From assembly GCA_001940995.1 (NCBI GenBank), contig MSHC01000020.1, forward strand, positions 5,573 through 69,572: a stretch of DNA of 64,000 bases, in the 5' to 3' direction. Both the position numbers and the translations under genes were made by a program. This DNA comes from Ruminococcus sp. Phil15 (GTDB taxonomy: Bacteria; Bacillota; Clostridia; Oscillospirales; Ruminococcaceae). Under the pieces are notes generated by a model. It did not search any database. It saw only the letters and a list, made by a program, of their open reading frames with translations, and was not told the DNA's origin. Position 1 is the first letter of the stretch; each line of letters begins with the position of its first letter. Positions 18,669-27,126 of this stretch are shown one piece after another.

Positions 18669-21600
18669 ATGAACAATATTTTTTACAGAATGACCGACTG
18701 CCTCCCTTTTTACAGGGAGCTTAAAAACGCAATACTCAAAGGGCATACCCCATGCTCTGTCACAGGCGTATATAATATTCACAAGGCGCAGCTTGTAATG
18801 TCTCTGTCTAGGCTTGGAAACGTCTGCTTAATCTGCGACGACGAGCCTGCCGCAAGGCGTTTTGTTGCGGACATAAACGAGCTTTCGGGCGAGGAGCTTG
18901 CCTGCTTTTTCCCTGCAAAGGATTTTTCGTTTGCCCATACAGAGGGTGCGTCGAGAGAATATGAGCAGGAGCGTATCTCGGCGCTTTCAAAAATCCGCTT
19001 CAAGCAGTGCAGAATATTAGTATCTAGTATAGAAGCCGCACTCCAGTCCTGCATACCGAAATGGGCGCTTGAAAAGTACAGCTTCGAGATAAAAAACGGC
19101 GACAGCATTTCTGTTGAAAAACTCACGCAGATGCTTGTCGCTTCCGGCTACACAAGAGCGGACCAGACCGAAGGACCTGCCCAGTTTTCGATAAGGGGCG
19201 GAATTATTGACATTTTCTCCGTAAATTCTTCCCAGCCGTACAGAATAGAGCTTTGGGGCGACGAGGTTGACAGCATATCATATTTTGACACAGCAACGCA
19301 AAGGCGCAGCGACAAGGCGGACAGAGTCCGGATTTCGCCTGCCTGCGAGATAATTTTCCCGTCGGCAGAGTCCTTTACAGCAGGCCTTGAGGGCATTGCG
19401 AAAAGGGCAAAGGGCAAGAGGGCCGACAAAATCAGAGAGCATATCTATTCGGATATAGACCTTATAAAAAGCGGGGTTATGCTTTCAAGCACCGATAAAT
19501 ATTACGCCCTCGCCTACCCCGAAACGCAGTGCGTTATCGACTATTTCAAGAGCGGGATTATCGCATTTTCCGAGCTTTCAAATTGCAGGGAAAAGGCAAA
19601 GGGCTTCCTGGGACAGCTTTCCGAGGACCTGAAGCTTTGCTACGACGAGGGACTGCTATGCTCCGAGACGGAGGGCTTCTATCTGGAGGAAGCAGACCTC
19701 GCATTCCGTGCCTCAAACGAGAGGCTTATATACTTAGATACCTTTATGCGGGGATACAGCGACATAAAGCTCAAAAAGCTTATAAACGCAAGCTGTTTCC
19801 AGACCTCAAGCTGGGGCGGCGATTTAAAGCACCTTTCTATGGAGCTTAAATCCCTGACAAATCAGGACTACTGCTGCGTGGTACTCGGCGGCAGCGACAA
19901 GACAACGAATATACTTGTTTCCGACCTTTGCGAGGAGGGTCTGTCGGCTGAAATGCTGAAAGACGACTCGGAGCTTATCGGGGGCAGGGTGTATGTTAAA
20001 GCAGGCTCGGTGTCGGGCGGCTTCGAGTATGCCGACGCAAAGCTTGCGCTTCTTACTCAGGTTAAGTCGGTCAAGACAAAGCAGAAGGTCAAGAAGCATA
20101 AAAAAGGCGACGAGATAAAGAGCCTTGCGGATATCAATGTAGGCGACTATATCGTTCACTCAATGTACGGAATAGGCAAGTTCACCGGCATATCAAAGCT
20201 CCAGAGCAGCGGCGTGACGAAGGACTACATCACGCTTAAATATCACGGCACGGATGTGCTTTATGTCCCTGTAACACAGCTTGACCTTATCTCACGCTAC
20301 ATCGGCGCATCGGACGAGGACAACATAAAGCTCAACAAGCTCAACACCGCCGACTGGAACAAAACAAAGTCGAGGGCGAAAAAGGCTGTCGAGGATATGG
20401 CGCAGGAGCTTATCGAGCTATACGCAAAAAGGCAGATGTCAAAGGGCTTTGCTTTCTCAGGCGACAACGACTGGCAGAGGAATTTCGAGGAGCGCTTTGA
20501 GTGGCAGGAAACAGACGACCAGCTGCGCAGTATCGAGGAAATCAAGTACGATATGCAGAAAAATGTTCCTATGGACAGACTGCTGTGCGGCGACGTGGGC
20601 TTCGGCAAGACAGAGGTCGCCCTGCGTGCGGCATTCAAGTGCGTGCTTGACTCAAAGCAGTGCGCAATACTTGTGCCTACCACCGTTTTAGCGTGGCAGC
20701 ATTACCAGTCCGCCATAAGACGCTTCGAGCATTTCCCGATAACGATAGAGCTTCTCTCACGCTTCCGCACTCCCAAACAGCAAAAGGAGATCTTGAAGAA
20801 GCTGAAATCGGGTGAAATAGATATCGTGATAGGCACTCACAGGCTCGTGCAAAAGGACATAGAGTTCAAGGACTTGGGACTTGCTATCGTCGACGAGGAA
20901 CAGCGTTTCGGCGTAAGGCACAAGGAACGCTTTAAGGAGATGTTCAGCGGCATTGATATGCTGACCCTCTCCGCAACTCCTATCCCCAGAACGCTTAATA
21001 TGGCGATGAGCGGCATAAGAGATATGTCGGTCATCGAGGAGCCGCCGCAGGACAGATATCCCGTGCAGACCTATGTCATAGAGCATAACGATGCGGTCAT
21101 TGCGCAGGCTATCTCAAAGGAGCTTCGCCGTGGCGGTCAGGTATACTATATCCATAACAGAATCGACAACATATACCAGTGCGCAGACAGGCTTCAGGCG
21201 CTTTTGCCCGAGGCGAGAATTGCCGTTGCGCACGGACAGATAGACGAAACGGAGCTTTCGGAGGTGTGGAGAAAGCTTATCGACAATGAGATAGACGTGC
21301 TTGTCTGCACGACTATTATCGAAACGGGCGTAGATGTGCCGAATGTAAACACACTCATTATCGAGGACGCAGACAGGCTGGGTCTTTCACAGCTCTACCA
21401 GCTCCGTGGCAGAGTCGGCAGGTCGAACAGGAGAGCGTTTGCCTACTTCTCGTTCCGCCGTGGCAAGACGCTTTCCGAGGTCGCAACCAAGCGGCTAAAT
21501 GCGATCCGTGAGTTTACACAGTTCGGCTCGGGATTTAGAATCGCACTGCGTGATTTGGAGATTCGCGGCGCAGGCTCTGTGCTGAGCGGAAAACAGCACG

Positions 21601-22178
21601 GACACATGGAGGCTGTCGGATACGAGATGTATATGAGACTTTTGAACGAAGCGGTCGCCAACGCAAAGGGCGAAGCGCCGCCGCCGACAAGCGAGGACTG
21701 CCTTGTCGATGTTTCCATAAACGCCTATATTCCCGAAAGCTATATCAGGAGCGAAACGCAGCGAATCGACGCATACAGGCGAATCGCCTCAATCGTCAGC
21801 GAGGAGGACAGCCTTGACGTGGTGGACGAATTTATCGACAGATACGGCGACCCGCCAAAGTCGGTTATGGGGCTTGTCAGAGTCGCCCTAATAAGAAATA
21901 TGGCATCTAAGAACGGCGTTTCAGAGATAAATCAGCGTGGCGACAAGGTGTTTTTCTATATACGGAGCATCGAGCCGCAGCAGATTACTTCTCTTTCTCA
22001 GCACTACAAAAACCGTATTAAATTTATGGACACTTCAAAGCCGCACTTCTTTATTGTACTCGACAAGAAGCAGTCCTCGCCCGAGCTTATGGACGAGGCG
22101 GTAAAAATCCTCAACGGTGCAAGGGAAGCGCAGGACGACTCTTCGTCGGACGGCGTTCCGTCTGACAGCAACAAATAA
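18669..22178 (+). CDS. mfd: Transcription-repair coupling factor Mfd
   Basis: Mfd removes RNA polymerase stalled at DNA lesions and recruits UvrA. The 1169-residue protein has a UvrB-like N-terminal region, an RNA polymerase interaction (CarD-like) domain near residues 490-560 (VGDYIVHSMYGIGKF), a RecG-type translocase with Walker A GDVGFGKTEVA near residue 640 and DEEQRFGV near 742, helicase motif segments ETGVDVPN and LYQLRGRVGRS, and a C-terminal TRCF domain. It starts 16 nt after pth and ends at a terminator. Confidence 0.98.
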   Translation: MNNIFYRMTDCLPFYRELKNAILKGHTPCSVTGVYNIHKAQLVMSLSRLGNVCLICDDEPAARRFVADINELSGEELACFFPAKDFSFAHTEGASREYEQERISALSKIRFKQCRILVSSIEAALQSCIPKWALEKYSFEIKNGDSISVEKLTQMLVASGYTRADQTEGPAQFSIRGGIIDIFSVNSSQPYRIELWGDEVDSISYFDTATQRRSDKADRVRISPACEIIFPSAESFTAGLEGIAKRAKGKRADKIREHIYSDIDLIKSGVMLSSTDKYYALAYPETQCVIDYFKSGIIAFSELSNCREKAKGFLGQLSEDLKLCYDEGLLCSETEGFYLEEADLAFRASNERLIYLDTFMRGYSDIKLKKLINASCFQTSSWGGDLKHLSMELKSLTNQDYCCVVLGGSDKTTNILVSDLCEEGLSAEMLKDDSELIGGRVYVKAGSVSGGFEYADAKLALLTQVKSVKTKQKVKKHKKGDEIKSLADINVGDYIVHSMYGIGKFTGISKLQSSGVTKDYITLKYHGTDVLYVPVTQLDLISRYIGASDEDNIKLNKLNTADWNKTKSRAKKAVEDMAQELIELYAKRQMSKGFAFSGDNDWQRNFEERFEWQETDDQLRSIEEIKYDMQKNVPMDRLLCGDVGFGKTEVALRAAFKCVLDSKQCAILVPTTVLAWQHYQSAIRRFEHFPITIELLSRFRTPKQQKEILKKLKSGEIDIVIGTHRLVQKDIEFKDLGLAIVDEEQRFGVRHKERFKEMFSGIDMLTLSATPIPRTLNMAMSGIRDMSVIEEPPQDRYPVQTYVIEHNDAVIAQAISKELRRGGQVYYIHNRIDNIYQCADRLQALLPEARIAVAHGQIDETELSEVWRKLIDNEIDVLVCTTIIETGVDVPNVNTLIIEDADRLGLSQLYQLRGRVGRSNRRAFAYFSFRRGKTLSEVATKRLNAIREFTQFGSGFRIALRDLEIRGAGSVLSGKQHGHMEAVGYEMYMRLLNEAVANAKGEAPPPTSEDCLVDVSINAYIPESYIRSETQRIDAYRRIASIVSEEDSLDVVDEFIDRYGDPPKSVMGLVRVALIRNMASKNGVSEINQRGDKVFFYIRSIEPQQITSLSQHYKNRIKFMDTSKPHFFIVLDKKQSSPELMDEAVKILNGAREAQDDSSSDGVPSDSNK

Positions 22179-22185
22179 AAATCAG

Positions 22186-22218
22186 GGCCGCTTATTATCG
22201 GGATAGGCGGCCTTTTCT
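22186..22218 (+). terminator. Terminator after mfd
   Basis: A GGCCGC/GCGGCC stem (22186-22191 with 22207-22212) is followed by TTTTCTCT, eight bases past the mfd stop codon. Confidence 0.8.
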
Positions 22219-22248
22219 CTGTCTTTGGGCAGTTTTGCGCAAAAAAGA

Positions 22249-22315
22249 GGGTATTCTCTCATAGAGATACCCATAAATAAGCCTTGCCCCTAAGTGTTAT
22301 AAAACGCTTAGGGGC
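22249..22315. repeat. Two further stem-loops downstream of mfd
   Basis: After the mfd terminator come a hairpin with GGGTA/TACCC arms (22249-22272) and a 9-bp perfect hairpin GCCCCTAAG/CTTAGGGGC (22286-22315). Neither has a clear T-run. They may insulate mfd from the convergent GNAT gene. Confidence 0.55.
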
Positions 22316-22354
22316 ATTATTATGTGTTTTGATTGCAGAGATAAATCGGAATTT

Positions 22355-22795
22355 TTAGGTGTCAATTCTATCCATGTCTTTTAACGACTTATTTCTATAT
22401 ACCAAATCGTTACGAACAGTAAATCCTTGCTTTTCCCAAAAAGCATTTCCTGTTTTATTTTTGTCAAAAACGACTAATGCTACTTTTGCAATCCCCAAAT
22501 CAAACAATGCTTTTGTTGCAGAATCTACTAATTTAGTTGCGATACCCTGATTTCTATGCGTAGGCATAACGGCTGTATGGTATATATAACCTCGTCTGCC
22601 GTCATTTCCCGCCATAATAACACCAATAATTTTTTCTTGTTCTACTGCGACAAAACATGTTTCTGGATTCCTTTTCAAGAAAATATCTATCCCATTCTTT
22701 GAGTCGTCTATGTTGTTTAATCCCATTCCTTTACATGACATCCATAGGTCATATATTTCTGAATAATCAGAAATTACCATTCTCCTAATGTCCAT
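22355..22795 (-). CDS. GNAT family N-acetyltransferase
   Basis: The 146-residue protein is a single GNAT domain that transfers an acetyl group from acetyl-CoA. The acetyl-CoA loop reads RNQGIATKL after the beta-strand HTAVMPTH, and the C-terminal NAFWEKQGF motif is typical. The acceptor (an amine on a small molecule or protein) cannot be told. An AGGAGG site precedes the ATG. It converges on mfd and appears to be a single-gene unit. Its codon use looks more A/T-rich than that of neighbours, which may hint at acquisition. Confidence 0.88.
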   Translation of the reverse strand: MDIRRMVISDYSEIYDLWMSCKGMGLNNIDDSKNGIDIFLKRNPETCFVAVEQEKIIGVIMAGNDGRRGYIYHTAVMPTHRNQGIATKLVDSATKALFDLGIAKVALVVFDKNKTGNAFWEKQGFTVRNDLVYRNKSLKDMDRIDT

Positions 22796-22886
22796 AACTA
22801 CCTCCTAAATCCCGATTTGTGTTAGTAACAATTACAGCACGGCATATCGGAGCCGCACTCCATAGATGTTCTCTTAGTTATGCCAT

Positions 22887-24497
22887 TCAATCAATCTCAG
22901 AAATGCCGTCGGCTGCTGCGTCGGCAGATTCTTCTCCTATCGCTTCGGGAAATCCCTCTGCGGTGAGCTTTGTGCGGTAGATTTTGCCGTCCTCATTGTC
23001 TGTGTAGAAAATCCACTCGCCGCATATCGTGAGGTTGTCCTTGCCGTTTGCAGAGTCGGAGTCGGCGATTATGCGGTGATTCTCCGCTCCGTCCGCCGTG
23101 CAGTACCAAAGGTCTGAGCCTATAAAGCAAAGAACTCCGCCCTCGACGATGTTGTAGCTTGCAACGTTTTCCGCAACTGTGACTGATTCTTTTGTCGCAA
23201 GGTTAACGGATTTAAGCGTTCCGTCATACACATAGTAAAGACGCTCGCCGTCAACAGTCGTCCAGCCGTCGTATGCGATATCTTTCGCCTCGTCCGTTGT
23301 CAGAACTGCGACCTCCTCTGCGGAAGCTTCGCCCGTTTTGCTTCTGAAAATAGCGCCTAGCGGTGCGTCCGTGTCTGCCTCGCTCATAACGTAGTATACA
23401 TATCCGTCATAGAATGTGAGGAACAGGCAGGTTTCGCCCTCCGTCAGATACGGATAGGCACATTCTGCAAATTTGCTCAGGTCAGTGTCAACCGAGAAAT
23501 ATCCCATTGTCGCCATGCCACGGTAATTGTAGTAATACTCAGCGGCAGAAAGCTCCTTTGCCTTTTCTAAGTTTTTCCTGCACTCCTCTTTTGTTTCGCC
23601 AAGGAGTATGTCATATCCGAAATAATCGTAAAGCTTTTGTTTCTTGAAAGAGTCAATCTCCTGTGCCGTGTAGCCTTTGAGATAGCCCGTACCCATTGTC
23701 GTGTCGTAATATGAGAGATATTCGTATGCGGTAGTTTTGTTGACATACTCCCAGTTTTCGTCAAAGGTGTAGACGGACGTGTCAAAATCGTAGTTCATAC
23801 CGAAATACTCGTATGCCTTTTTTCCGCTCATTGCGTCATATGTGTCCTCGCTTGACAGCAGGTCTACCTCGAACATATTGTAAAGGCTTGTTCCGTCAAA
23901 ATAACCCTTGTATATAGAATAGTATTTTGACACGGGAACTGCGGTCGTCGCAAGGGTGTTTCCGTCCTTGTCTATTTCCTTTACAGCGCCGCTTGTGTAG
24001 TAGCCCGACTTGTCTATTGTAAGCTCTAAAAACGATATGTTTGCTCCGTCGGTCGATATGCCTGTAAGAACAGCCTTGTCGGTCGAGTACAGAAGCTCGG
24101 GCTTTGCGTCCTCCTCGTCGGACAGCTTGAAAAGCTCGTACCTACAGGAAACTGTGTTGTCGTCCGCCCAGACTGTTTCTCCCTCGATATAGCAGGTCAT
24201 ATCCCCGACATACACAATGCTGTTGTCTGAGGACTGATAGTTTGAAATCTCCAGGATTTCGGGAGAAGCCATAACGATAGTCGCAGGGTCAAACTGCGGT
24301 TCTGCCGTTACGGGAGGTTCAGACTCGGTCGTCTGCTCCGAGGAGTCAGGCTCGGACGGGTCTGCGTCAGGCAGGCTGTCAGATGCAGAGTCGGCGCTCG
24401 ATGACGACGGCTCGTGAACATCAGAGCTGCCGCCGCAGGCTGACAGACAAGCAGAAGCGAGCGACATAGCGAGGAGTATTGCGATAAGCTTTTTCAT
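22887..24497 (-). CDS. Lipoprotein with beta-propeller-like repeats
   Basis: This 536-residue protein starts with a lipoprotein signal peptide (MKKLIAILLAMSLASACLSAC), the likely lipidated residue being Cys21. A Ser/Glu/Asp-rich linker (about residues 22-65) leads to a domain with repeated short beta segments such as GEWIFYTDNEDGKIYR and DGERLYYVYDG, like the DUF5050-type propellers of clostridial surface proteins. No catalytic motif is visible. It is predicted to be anchored outside the membrane. Function is unknown. Confidence 0.7.
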   Translation of the reverse strand: MKKLIAILLAMSLASACLSACGGSSDVHEPSSSSADSASDSLPDADPSEPDSSEQTTESEPPVTAEPQFDPATIVMASPEILEISNYQSSDNSIVYVGDMTCYIEGETVWADDNTVSCRYELFKLSDEEDAKPELLYSTDKAVLTGISTDGANISFLELTIDKSGYYTSGAVKEIDKDGNTLATTAVPVSKYYSIYKGYFDGTSLYNMFEVDLLSSEDTYDAMSGKKAYEYFGMNYDFDTSVYTFDENWEYVNKTTAYEYLSYYDTTMGTGYLKGYTAQEIDSFKKQKLYDYFGYDILLGETKEECRKNLEKAKELSAAEYYYNYRGMATMGYFSVDTDLSKFAECAYPYLTEGETCLFLTFYDGYVYYVMSEADTDAPLGAIFRSKTGEASAEEVAVLTTDEAKDIAYDGWTTVDGERLYYVYDGTLKSVNLATKESVTVAENVASYNIVEGGVLCFIGSDLWYCTADGAENHRIIADSDSANGKDNLTICGEWIFYTDNEDGKIYRTKLTAEGFPEAIGEESADAAADGISEID

Positions 24498-24537
24498 TTA
24501 AATTCTCCTTTAAAACAGAGTATTTTACATCAGTATA

Positions 24538-24566
24538 ATTATATCACATCTTTTTTACGAACACAA
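24538..24566 (-). promoter_or_regulatory. Promoter of the lipoprotein gene
   Basis: On the minus strand TTGTGT and TATAAT are separated by 17 bp with an extended TG element. Confidence 0.7.
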
Positions 24567-24603
24567 GGGGGGAATGCCTGCGGTTTAATATTTTGAAAAG
24601 CGG

Positions 24604-24632
24604 TAGACAGCCCGTGTAATATGTGCTATAAT
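24604..24632 (+). promoter_or_regulatory. Promoter of the GH43 gene
   Basis: TAGACA, a 17-bp spacer and TATAAT with extended TG (TGC-TATAAT) lie about 35 bp upstream of the GH43 start codon. Confidence 0.75.
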
Positions 24633-24667
24633 AATATGAAATAAATCTTGCAGGAGGAAATCTCGCT

Positions 24668-26158
24668 ATGATATATAACAACCCCGTTCTCAAAGGCTTC
24701 TACCCCGACCCCAGCGTCTGCCGTGCAAACGGAAAGTTCTATATGGTTTGCAGCTCGTTCCAGTATTTTCCCGGCGTGCCGCTTTTCGAGAGCGACAACC
24801 TCGTAAACTGGAAGCAGATAGGCCATGTCCTGACCCGAAAATCGCAGGTCGAGCTTGACGGAATAAACAGCTCGGGCGGCGTTTTTGCACCCACGATTCG
24901 CTGTAATAACGGAAGATTTTATATGGTAACGACAAACGACACCACCCATAAGAATTTCTATGTGTGGACGGACGACATCTACGGCGAGTGGTCTGAGCCT
25001 GTCGAAGTCGAGCAGGGCGGAATAGACCCCTCCCTCTATTTTGAAAACGGCAGGGCGTACTTTATGTCAAACGGCGAGGACGACAACGGAGCGGGCGGAG
25101 TTACACAGTGCGAAATAGACATCGAAACGGGCAAAAAGCTCACGGGCAGTATAAATATATGGAACGGCTCGGGCGGCAGATTCCTTGAGAGTCCGCATCT
25201 TTACAAGATAGGAAAATATTACTACCTTATGGCGGCAGAGGGCGGCACAGAGTATGGACACATGGTGACCTATGCCAGAAGTGAGAGCGTGTGGGGACCG
25301 TTTGAAAGCTACCCCTGCAATCCCGTCCTCACAAACCGAAACAAAGCTCCGAATATAATCCAGGGCATAGGGCACGGCGACCTTGTCTGCGGCAAAAACG
25401 GCGATTGGCATATTCTCTGCCTCGGCTTCCGTCAGCAGCATATCTGGATGCCGTACCATAATCTCGGCAGAGAGGTTATGCTCGTGCCGGTAAGCTTTGA
25501 CGAAAACGGCTGGTTTACCGCAGGAAACGGCGCCTGCGAGGACAGCTACGAAATAGACGGCGGCTTTGAGCAGGATACGCTAAACCCCGTAAGGTTCGGC
25601 ACGGACGAGTTTAATAAAGGCAGAATTTTTATCCGTCACCCTGATATGGAATGTTATACATTCTTCGACAGTACGCTTACCCTCAGAGGCAGTAAGTACA
25701 CCCTCGACGACGTTGCATCTCCGACCTTTGTGGGCATAAGACAGAGAGAATTCGGCTTTGAGCTTGCGGCCGACGTAAAGCTTTGCGGACAGAGCGGCGA
25801 GGCGGGCGTCACGGCGTATATGTGCGAGAACGAGCATTACGAGGTCGCTCTCAGAAAAAACGAAAGCGGCTGCGAGGCAATTTTGCGCCTTAACATCGGC
25901 GGTATAAAGCATATACAAAACGCCGTGCCTATAGATAGCGACAGCGTAAGGCTCGTTATGAGGGGCAACAATTTTTCCTACGGCTTCTTTATCTGCCAAA
26001 ACGGTGAGGAAACACAGCTAGGCGCAGGTCAGGCGAAGTATCTTACCTCGGAGGTTTCGGGCGGCTTTACAGGCACGGTACTCGGAATGTATGCCTGCGG
26101 CGGCGTGACGGCAGAGTTTGCAGATTTCAGGCTTTGTTACACAAAAGCATTGACGTAA
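24668..26158 (+). CDS. Glycoside hydrolase family 43 (beta-xylosidase/arabinofuranosidase-like)
   Basis: This 496-residue enzyme has a five-bladed GH43 domain followed by a C-terminal beta-sandwich (from about residue 310). Candidate catalytic residues are visible: general base Asp14 in GFYPDPSV, pKa-modulating Asp120 in GGIDPSLYF, and general acid Glu184 in FLESPHLYK. The layout is that of beta-xylosidases and alpha-L-arabinofuranosidases acting on xylan-derived oligosaccharides. There is no signal peptide, so it should act in the cytoplasm on imported oligosaccharides. An AGGAGG site lies 12 nt before the ATG. It is followed at 57 bp by a DUF4867 gene. The exact sugar is not determined. Confidence 0.93.
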   Translation: MIYNNPVLKGFYPDPSVCRANGKFYMVCSSFQYFPGVPLFESDNLVNWKQIGHVLTRKSQVELDGINSSGGVFAPTIRCNNGRFYMVTTNDTTHKNFYVWTDDIYGEWSEPVEVEQGGIDPSLYFENGRAYFMSNGEDDNGAGGVTQCEIDIETGKKLTGSINIWNGSGGRFLESPHLYKIGKYYYLMAAEGGTEYGHMVTYARSESVWGPFESYPCNPVLTNRNKAPNIIQGIGHGDLVCGKNGDWHILCLGFRQQHIWMPYHNLGREVMLVPVSFDENGWFTAGNGACEDSYEIDGGFEQDTLNPVRFGTDEFNKGRIFIRHPDMECYTFFDSTLTLRGSKYTLDDVASPTFVGIRQREFGFELAADVKLCGQSGEAGVTAYMCENEHYEVALRKNESGCEAILRLNIGGIKHIQNAVPIDSDSVRLVMRGNNFSYGFFICQNGEETQLGAGQAKYLTSEVSGGFTGTVLGMYACGGVTAEFADFRLCYTKALT

Positions 26159-26215
26159 ACGATAAAATGTGGTAGGATTTATACAGCGATATTTGATTGG
26201 AAAGGATTGAATGCT

Positions 26216-26851
26216 ATGAAAATCTACTCAGTAAACGATAAGGAATTTGCAAGATACGGAAAGGTGCTGGGAGGCTACGATACAAGAGAGCTTCTTTCCG
26301 CCCTCGACGAGAAAACTCCGCTCCCTGAGGGAGTGGGCTATGTACCGAGCGTTGCCTCGCTCGAATGTACAAAAATCTTCGGTCAGCTGCAGAACAATGC
26401 ATACGGCGGAATGCCTATACAGATAGGATACTGCAACGGACATAACACTAAGCTCAACTGCCTTGAATACCACCGTGACAGCGAGATAAACATAGGTCTT
26501 TACGACTTTGTCCTCCTCGTTGCAAAAGAGGACGATATCGAAAACGGCGTTCTCGATACCTCAAAGGTCATGGCGTTTAAGGCTCAGGCAGGACAGGTCG
26601 TAGAGGTGTACGCCACTACGCTCCACTATGCCCCATGCAACGCCGAAAAAGACGGAAAATTCAAGGTCGTTATCGTCCTTCCAAAGGGTACGAACGGCGC
26701 TCTTCCCGAAATAGAGCCGCTCAATGACGAGGACAAGACCCTCAGAGCCTGCAACAAGTGGCTTCTCGCCCACAAGGATTCGGCAGAGGCGGGCGACAAT
26801 GCGTACATCGGTCTTATCGGCGACAATATAGATATAGCGGACAGCCTTTGA
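26216..26851 (+). CDS. DUF4867 family protein (cupin-like)
   Basis: The 211-residue product matches the DUF4867 family, which looks related to ureidoglycolate-lyase-type cupins. Characteristic segments are YGKVLGGYD, LEYHRDSEINIGL (with His and Glu as possible metal ligands) and ATTLHYAPCN. Such genes often neighbour carbohydrate-utilisation enzymes, as here after GH43, which suggests a role in sugar metabolism, but no reaction is established. The ATG at 26216 is preferred over one three codons earlier because of spacing from AAAGGA. No signal peptide is present. Confidence 0.75.
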   Translation: MKIYSVNDKEFARYGKVLGGYDTRELLSALDEKTPLPEGVGYVPSVASLECTKIFGQLQNNAYGGMPIQIGYCNGHNTKLNCLEYHRDSEINIGLYDFVLLVAKEDDIENGVLDTSKVMAFKAQAGQVVEVYATTLHYAPCNAEKDGKFKVVIVLPKGTNGALPEIEPLNDEDKTLRACNKWLLAHKDSAEAGDNAYIGLIGDNIDIADSL

Positions 26852-26970
26852 CCTTTGGCATGAAAGTTTATACAGCGGCACGGTAATTTCTCCTTGTATA
26901 CGGGTTCGGAAACGACCGCAATATGTTGTGGTATAGAATTGTTATGTAAATAATTTAGCAATAATAACTA

Positions 26971-27006
26971 AAAAGTCACGTCAAAAAGGGGCGTGACTTT
27001 TAATTT
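26971..27006 (+). terminator. Terminator after the GH43-DUF4867 pair
   Basis: A 10-bp perfect stem AAAAGTCACG/CGTGACTTTT (26971-26980 with 26992-27001) is followed by AATTTTG. It lies 120 bp past the DUF4867 stop codon. Confidence 0.8.
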
Positions 27007-27055
27007 TGCACAAAAAATGTTATTAAAGTTTGGGTATGTTTTTAAAAACATTCTG

Positions 27056-27084
27056 TTGAAAAAAACGCCTTGCGATGTTATAAT
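27056..27084 (+). promoter_or_regulatory. Promoter of the PAS/EAL gene
   Basis: TTGAAA and TATAAT are separated by 17 bp with an extended TG element. The start would be about 36 bp upstream of the ATG. Confidence 0.8.
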
Positions 27085-27126
27085 GTAATTGAATAGGTGC
27101 ATTTTTAAAGAGGAGGTGCCGGGTAA

